DNA from: a bacterium | GTDB lineage: Bacteria; UBA6262 | Assembly (NCBI GenBank): GCA_028716025.1 | Contig: JAQUQP010000078.1 | Location: 1-8,547, forward strand | Direction of reading: 5' to 3' | DNA length: 8,547 bases | Shown: positions 5,162-8,547 of the stretch, piece after piece | Position numbering within the stretch: the stretch's first letter is position 1 | How the letters are laid out: the number at the start of each line of letters is the position of its first letter | The notes under the pieces: model-generated | Told to the model about the DNA's origin: nothing | Databases searched by the model: none | Seen by the model: only the letters and a program-made list of their open reading frames with translations | Program-made: the position numbers and the translations under genes

Positions 5162-6790
5162 ATGAAAAATAAGAAACTGGCCAGTATTGTTTTAGCTTTA
5201 GCTATCATCTATCAACTATCAACAATCAACTCATTCGCTGAAAACTTCAGCGACAATCATAACTCCGCCCGCACCGCCGGTATAGGAAGTGCTTTTACCG
5301 GTCTGGCTGATGATACCGGAGCGCTGTGGTTCAATCCAGCTGGTACCACCCAGCTCACCCAGATCCAAGCTCTTTATACCAATCTGACCCCGTATATTGC
5401 CCGCAAAAATGTACCCTATTATATGTCCCAGTCCTTTGGTATGGTCTTTCCTTCAAAACATAACAATGCCTGGGGATTTTCCTGGAACAACTACCGTGTC
5501 AAACAAGCTTACCAGGAAAGTACGATCTTATTGAACTATTCCCAAAAATTGAATCCTTATCTTCCCTGGGAAATGAATGATATTGCTCTCGGTTTGAACC
5601 TGAAAGGACTATTCTACTCGCCAAATAAAGCTGGGCAGGATATTTTTGATGCTATGTCCGGTGGCGGTGACTCAAGAAGCGCTTTTGGCCTTGACACTGG
5701 CTTGCACTATAAGATCAACGAAGCGCTAAATCTAGGTATAGCCGCTCTTAACGTGAACGAACCTCCCGTTCATATTATAGATGATACTGAGCGCCTGCCC
5801 ATCCAAACCAGAGTAGGATTATCCTATAAACTACCTCTTTTACCATCCTTGAGCTTTGTCGGGATAGACCAGCAGATCACAACCAGTGTTGACGCTATAC
5901 GTGTCCAGGGCAAGTGGCAATCAAATATCGGAACAGAAGTACCCTTTTTCAAGAATCTTTTTGCCCTGCGCGGAGGAGTCAATTCTACTGAAGCATCTGC
6001 CGGTTTAGGCCTGGGCAGCATGCAAACTAAAAATTTTGCTTTTAACATTGATTACTCGTTCATCTATAGCTATGGCAAAGACATTCGCGATCGCCAGCAT
6101 GTAGTATCCATCAAGATCAACCGCCTGCAATCCAAGAAAAAAGAAGCAGAGGAAACACCGGAAGAAGAAGTTTCCCCGTATCGTTTGGGACCGGATGACG
6201 TTCTGCAGGTCATTACCCGTAATCATGATGAATTCAGCGGCAAGTTCATAGTTGATCCCTATGGTAAGATATTGATCCCGATGATCGGTGAGATCAAAGC
6301 CGAGGACCTGACCCGTGAAGAATTCATTGAATTGTTAAAAGAAGAGATCGGTAAGTATGTCCAAGATCCTAATGTCATGGTCTCGATCATGCAATATCGC
6401 AGCAAAACAGTGTATATCCTGGGTGAAGTGCGCTCTCCCGGCAAATATCCGGTAGAAGGTGATTCTATTGCCCTGCGCGATGCCATTGCCGCGGCTGGCT
6501 TCCCGACTGGCCTGGCTGCCACTTGGAGAGTCTATATTATCAAGCCCAGGACTGTCCGTCCCAGCTACAAGATCGTGAACTTGTACAAAATACTATATCG
6601 CGGCAAGATGAAGAATAACGTCACTCTCACTCCGGGAGATGTAGTCTATGTGCCATCCACCATGCTGGGTAAGTTGGCAAACAGCATGAGCTATTTACTT
6701 GATCCGTTCTTCAAGGCCCGGAGTCTAGCGACACCGTTATCTACTCCGAAACCCCTTATAGACGAAACCCAAACTACTATTACTAAATAA
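5162..6790 (+). CDS. Fusion of PorV-like outer-membrane barrel with Wza-type polysaccharide export (PES + SLBB) domains
   Basis: The 542-residue protein starts at an ATG with AAGGA six bases upstream. Residues 1-26 are a signal peptide, probably cut after NSFA; no lipobox cysteine is seen, unlike many Wza lipoproteins. Residues about 33-320 are PorV/UPF0164-like: SARTAGIGSAFTGLADDTGA and LWFNPAG near 56-61, then strand-like alternation ending in HVVSIKINRL. A charged linker (about 324-338, KKKEAEETPEEE) leads to a polysaccharide-export (PES) domain from 340 (YRLGPDDVLQV, FIVDPYGKILIPMIGEI). One SLBB domain follows from about 417 (VYILGEVRSPGKYPVEG, LTPGDVVYVPS). A short amphipathic tail ends the protein. 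The natural role is the outer-membrane exit of a capsular or exopolysaccharide, linked in the periplasm to the Wzz-type protein encoded next. The barrel-OPX fusion is unusual; there is no sign of a frameshift or assembly join in the linker. Confidence 0.88.
   Translation: MKNKKLASIVLALAIIYQLSTINSFAENFSDNHNSARTAGIGSAFTGLADDTGALWFNPAGTTQLTQIQALYTNLTPYIARKNVPYYMSQSFGMVFPSKHNNAWGFSWNNYRVKQAYQESTILLNYSQKLNPYLPWEMNDIALGLNLKGLFYSPNKAGQDIFDAMSGGGDSRSAFGLDTGLHYKINEALNLGIAALNVNEPPVHIIDDTERLPIQTRVGLSYKLPLLPSLSFVGIDQQITTSVDAIRVQGKWQSNIGTEVPFFKNLFALRGGVNSTEASAGLGLGSMQTKNFAFNIDYSFIYSYGKDIRDRQHVVSIKINRLQSKKKEAEETPEEEVSPYRLGPDDVLQVITRNHDEFSGKFIVDPYGKILIPMIGEIKAEDLTREEFIELLKEEIGKYVQDPNVMVSIMQYRSKTVYILGEVRSPGKYPVEGDSIALRDAIAAAGFPTGLAATWRVYIIKPRTVRPSYKIVNLYKILYRGKMKNNVTLTPGDVVYVPSTMLGKLANSMSYLLDPFFKARSLATPLSTPKPLIDETQTTITK
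5202..5229. repeat. Heptamer array (CTATCAA type) in the signal-peptide coding sequence
   Basis: Four 7-bp units, CTATCAT, CTATCAA, CTATCAA and CAATCAA, run head to tail. They encode the end of the signal peptide's hydrophobic core and its polar region (IIYQLSTIN). The unit differs from the TTCAGC type at 1328 and 1610, but the period and location match. Confidence 0.7.
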
Positions 6791-6800
6791 GTGATTACAC
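6791..6800. repeat. Inverted fragment of the intergenic GTGTAATCAC repeat
   Basis: GTGATTACAC directly follows the stop of the fusion gene and is the exact reverse complement of 2361-2370. It lies just before the A-rich run and ribosome binding site of the next gene. At 10 bp a chance match is possible. Confidence 0.35.
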
Positions 6801-6810
6801 CGAAAAAAAA

Positions 6811-6815
6811 AGGAG
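6811..6815 (+). promoter_or_regulatory. Ribosome binding site for the TTG start at 6822
   Basis: AGGAG lies six bases before TTG 6822. No in-frame ATG has a comparable site; the first (codon 13) would remove the residues preceding the first membrane helix. The rare start codon may lower the amount of the chain-length protein. Confidence 0.7.
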
Positions 6816-6821
6816 TTCAAA

Positions 6822-8195
6822 TTGGACCAAATTACCTTCACTATCCGCGACTACTTGATGATCTTTTTCCGGCGCAAATGGATATTTATCCTTGCCCTGT
6901 CTCTCTGCCTCATAGGCGGGATAATCTATGTCCTTTCAGCTCCCAAGGTATATAATTCCGCGTCTATTATCTATATTCAAAAAGCCGAGATCCTGAATCC
7001 CCTGATGGATAAAGTGGCAGTCTCCAGCCAATACAATGAGACAATTAAGACCATGACCGAGCGTATCTTAAGCTGGCCTCGATTAGTCAGTATGACTGAA
7101 AGCATTAAGTTGTCTTACAATATCAAAACCCCGCTTGATTTCGAAAAATATATTATTGCTCTCAGGAAAAGGATCAATATCGAAATGTTCAATCAAGACC
7201 TGGTGCGCATTTCATTTGAGGATAAAGATCCTTATATAGCTAAACAGGTTGTTGATTATCTCACCAACAATTTTATAGATGAAACCATCCAGCTCAAAAG
7301 CGAAGAAGCGGTTAAAGCCATTGACTTTATCCGGGAGCAGTTGGATGTGTACCGCAAACGGCTGGAGACATCAGAAAAAGATTTGAGCGAGATAAAAGTA
7401 AAAGCTGAAATTGAAAATATTGACAAGATAAAAGGGCTCATTAAAGATCAGCTCTCCCGGCAGGAAAAAGTTGTTGTTTCAGAAGTCAAAAAGGAGCAAA
7501 ACCCTGTCGTTAAACAACTCAACGATCATGTAATTAATTTGGAAAAAGAATTAAGCAGGCTATTGATAGATTCAACAGAACAACATCCACGGGTTCAGGA
7601 ACTGCGTAAAGAGATCACCAAAACCAAAGAAAAACTCGCTCAGGAGATGGAAAAATCAAAGTCTGTGAGTGTCGAAGAAAAATCAGCTACCAATCCTATA
7701 TATGCTGACCTTGACCAACGGCTTAAGGCCCTGGAATTAAAACGGGAAGAATTACTGCAAAAGCAGGCAGAGATCAAATCTAAAAGCGGCAAGTATAAAC
7801 TATCCAATGTCAGTGATGCCGAGCTGTCAGCCATGGACCGTGATGCCCAGGTAAATGAACAGCTATATACATCACTATTGTCCAAAATGGAGAGCGCTCG
7901 TATCTCCCAGCAAATGGAAAACATGGATAAAGGTACCAGGTTTAAAGTGATAGATCCAGCTCGTATGCCTTTAAAGCCATCCAAACCAGATATTTTTAAA
8001 TCTATATTGATGAGCATTGCTTTAGGACTTGGGTTGGGCCTTGCCGGTATTTATCTATTGGAATACTTAGACCATTCCTTAAGGAATATTGAAGATGCCA
8101 AGGCTTTCTTTACCAAGCCAATACTTGGCGCTATTTCCAAGATATCCTTGGAAGAAGACGCCACCAAAAATGTCAATCGGATCATAAGATCTTAA
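6822..8195 (+). CDS. Wzz/GumC-type polysaccharide co-polymerase (chain-length determinant)
   Basis: The 457-residue inner-membrane protein starts at TTG. A short cytoplasmic N-terminus (ITFTIRDYLMIFFRRKW) leads into the first membrane helix at about 20-38. A Wzz domain follows, with PKVYNSASIIYI and VRISFEDKDPYIAKQVVDYL. The long periplasmic part is rich in Lys, Glu and Leu heptads from about 160 to 330 and is surely coiled coil. A GNVR-like end (FKVIDPARMPLKPSKP) comes before the second membrane helix at about 394-414. The short cytoplasmic tail contains KPILGAIS. It has no fused kinase domain; the kinase is encoded next, as in the two-protein CpsC/CpsD or XrtA-type arrangement. The family controls polymer length and couples synthesis to the outer-membrane export protein, here the upstream fusion. 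A 31-base gap to the upstream stop supports one operon. Confidence 0.9.
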   Translation: MDQITFTIRDYLMIFFRRKWIFILALSLCLIGGIIYVLSAPKVYNSASIIYIQKAEILNPLMDKVAVSSQYNETIKTMTERILSWPRLVSMTESIKLSYNIKTPLDFEKYIIALRKRINIEMFNQDLVRISFEDKDPYIAKQVVDYLTNNFIDETIQLKSEEAVKAIDFIREQLDVYRKRLETSEKDLSEIKVKAEIENIDKIKGLIKDQLSRQEKVVVSEVKKEQNPVVKQLNDHVINLEKELSRLLIDSTEQHPRVQELRKEITKTKEKLAQEMEKSKSVSVEEKSATNPIYADLDQRLKALELKREELLQKQAEIKSKSGKYKLSNVSDAELSAMDRDAQVNEQLYTSLLSKMESARISQQMENMDKGTRFKVIDPARMPLKPSKPDIFKSILMSIALGLGLGLAGIYLLEYLDHSLRNIEDAKAFFTKPILGAISKISLEEDATKNVNRIIRS

Positions 8196-8260
8196 GTAGT
8201 AGTAAAGGCAGGATAGCAGGAATACCCTGATATAAGTATTTTAAGCCAGATACTAAACAA

Positions 8261-8264
8261 GGAG
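8261..8264 (+). promoter_or_regulatory. Ribosome binding site of the kinase gene
   Basis: GGAG (within AAGGAG, 8259-8264) lies five bases before ATG 8270. The 74-base gap from 8196 to 8269 shows no terminator or clear promoter, so readthrough from the Wzz-type gene is likely. Confidence 0.65.
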
Positions 8265-8269
8265 ACCAT

Positions 8270-8547
8270 ATGGAAAATGAAAATATTCACTTAGGCAAAT
8301 CCAGGACTGCGACTGTTGATGAAAAAGTTATCGTTCCCAGTACTTCATCCGGCATAGACAAGAGTATCCTGACCTATTACCAGCCCAAAGGGGCTATTGC
8401 CGAGCAGTACCGCACCCTGCGCACTAATCTCAAGCGGATCAACAAAGACAATCCAGTCAAAACCATTGTCTTGACCAGCTCAGTTCATAATGAAGGGAAA
8501 TCTACTACCTCAGTCAACCTGGCTGTAGCTATGTCTTATGAAAAAGA
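8270..8547 (+). CDS. CpsD/CapB-type bacterial tyrosine kinase, N-terminal part (3' partial)
   Basis: Ninety-two complete codons are visible before the window ends. A variable N-terminal stretch is followed by AIAEQYRTLRTNL (43-54 region), which contains the E45-x2-R48-x2-R51 motif that makes BY-kinase rings. The Walker A segment follows: LTSSVHNEGKSTTSVNLA, with Lys77. The usual form is PGEGKS; here it is HNEGKS, but the Gly-Lys-Ser core is kept. Walker A', Walker B and the C-terminal tyrosine cluster lie outside the window, so kinase activity cannot be confirmed. In this family the kinase binds the cytoplasmic end of the Wzz-type partner, encoded just upstream, and its phosphorylation cycle drives polymer assembly. 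A ParA/MinD-like ATPase is a weaker alternative, given the RTLRTNL motif. Confidence 0.88.
   Translation, partial: MENENIHLGKSRTATVDEKVIVPSTSSGIDKSILTYYQPKGAIAEQYRTLRTNLKRINKDNPVKTIVLTSSVHNEGKSTTSVNLAVAMSYEK

Noticed and set aside
7256..8017. Minus-strand open frames within the Wzz-type gene
   Set aside because: Ser/Leu-rich complements of the Lys/Glu coiled-coil codons; no start signals or family motifs.
8196..8269. Gap before the kinase gene as a promoter or terminator
   Set aside because: Only a weak GCAGGAT-like direct repeat is visible; no stem with a T-run and no convincing -35/-10 pair.

Overview
All recognisable genes lie on the + strand. The window reads as part of a surface-polysaccharide and secretion locus of a diderm (outer-membrane-bearing) bacterium, most likely from an uncultured candidate phylum. 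The evidence is two PorV/UPF0164-type outer-membrane barrels, a C-terminal FlgD-like Ig/T9SS-type domain with a YPSPFNP motif, and a Wza/Wzz/BY-kinase export set. Short degenerate heptamer repeats next to a four-helix-bundle (23S-IVS-type) protein gene fit the same picture. A lineage such as Omnitrophota, Elusimicrobiota or a similar group is possible, but the sequence alone does not fix it.

Region 1 (1-2264), secreted protein and PorV. A 5'-truncated surface protein (Ig-like, carboxypeptidase-regulatory-like and FlgD-Ig-like domains) is followed by a small AT-rich four-helix-bundle gene. That gene's last helix has been thrown out of frame by a one-base shift. A stand-alone PorV-type barrel follows. 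The four-helix-bundle gene sits between heptamer arrays in opposite orientation, and the right-hand array lies inside the PorV signal-peptide coding sequence.

Region 2 (2265-4628), sugar-nucleotide supply. A strong sigma70-like promoter precedes an SDR epimerase and a UDP-sugar 6-dehydrogenase, which are one base apart. Together they probably make a UDP-N-acetylhexosaminuronic acid for the polymer.

Region 3 (4629-4964), a 336-base control region. It holds a second promoter closely resembling the first, an intrinsic terminator, a tandem 10-bp repeat just upstream of a perfect TATAAT, and two copies of an interspersed repeat.

Region 4 (4965-8547), export operon. A 58-aa MerR-type DNA-binding protein is followed by a single protein that joins a PorV-like barrel to a Wza-type PES/SLBB module. 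Next come a Wzz/GumC-type co-polymerase starting at TTG and the N-terminal third of a CpsD/Wzc-type tyrosine kinase, cut by the window edge. The PorV-OPX fusion is the most novel item: it puts the outer-membrane pore and the periplasmic export adaptor in one polypeptide.
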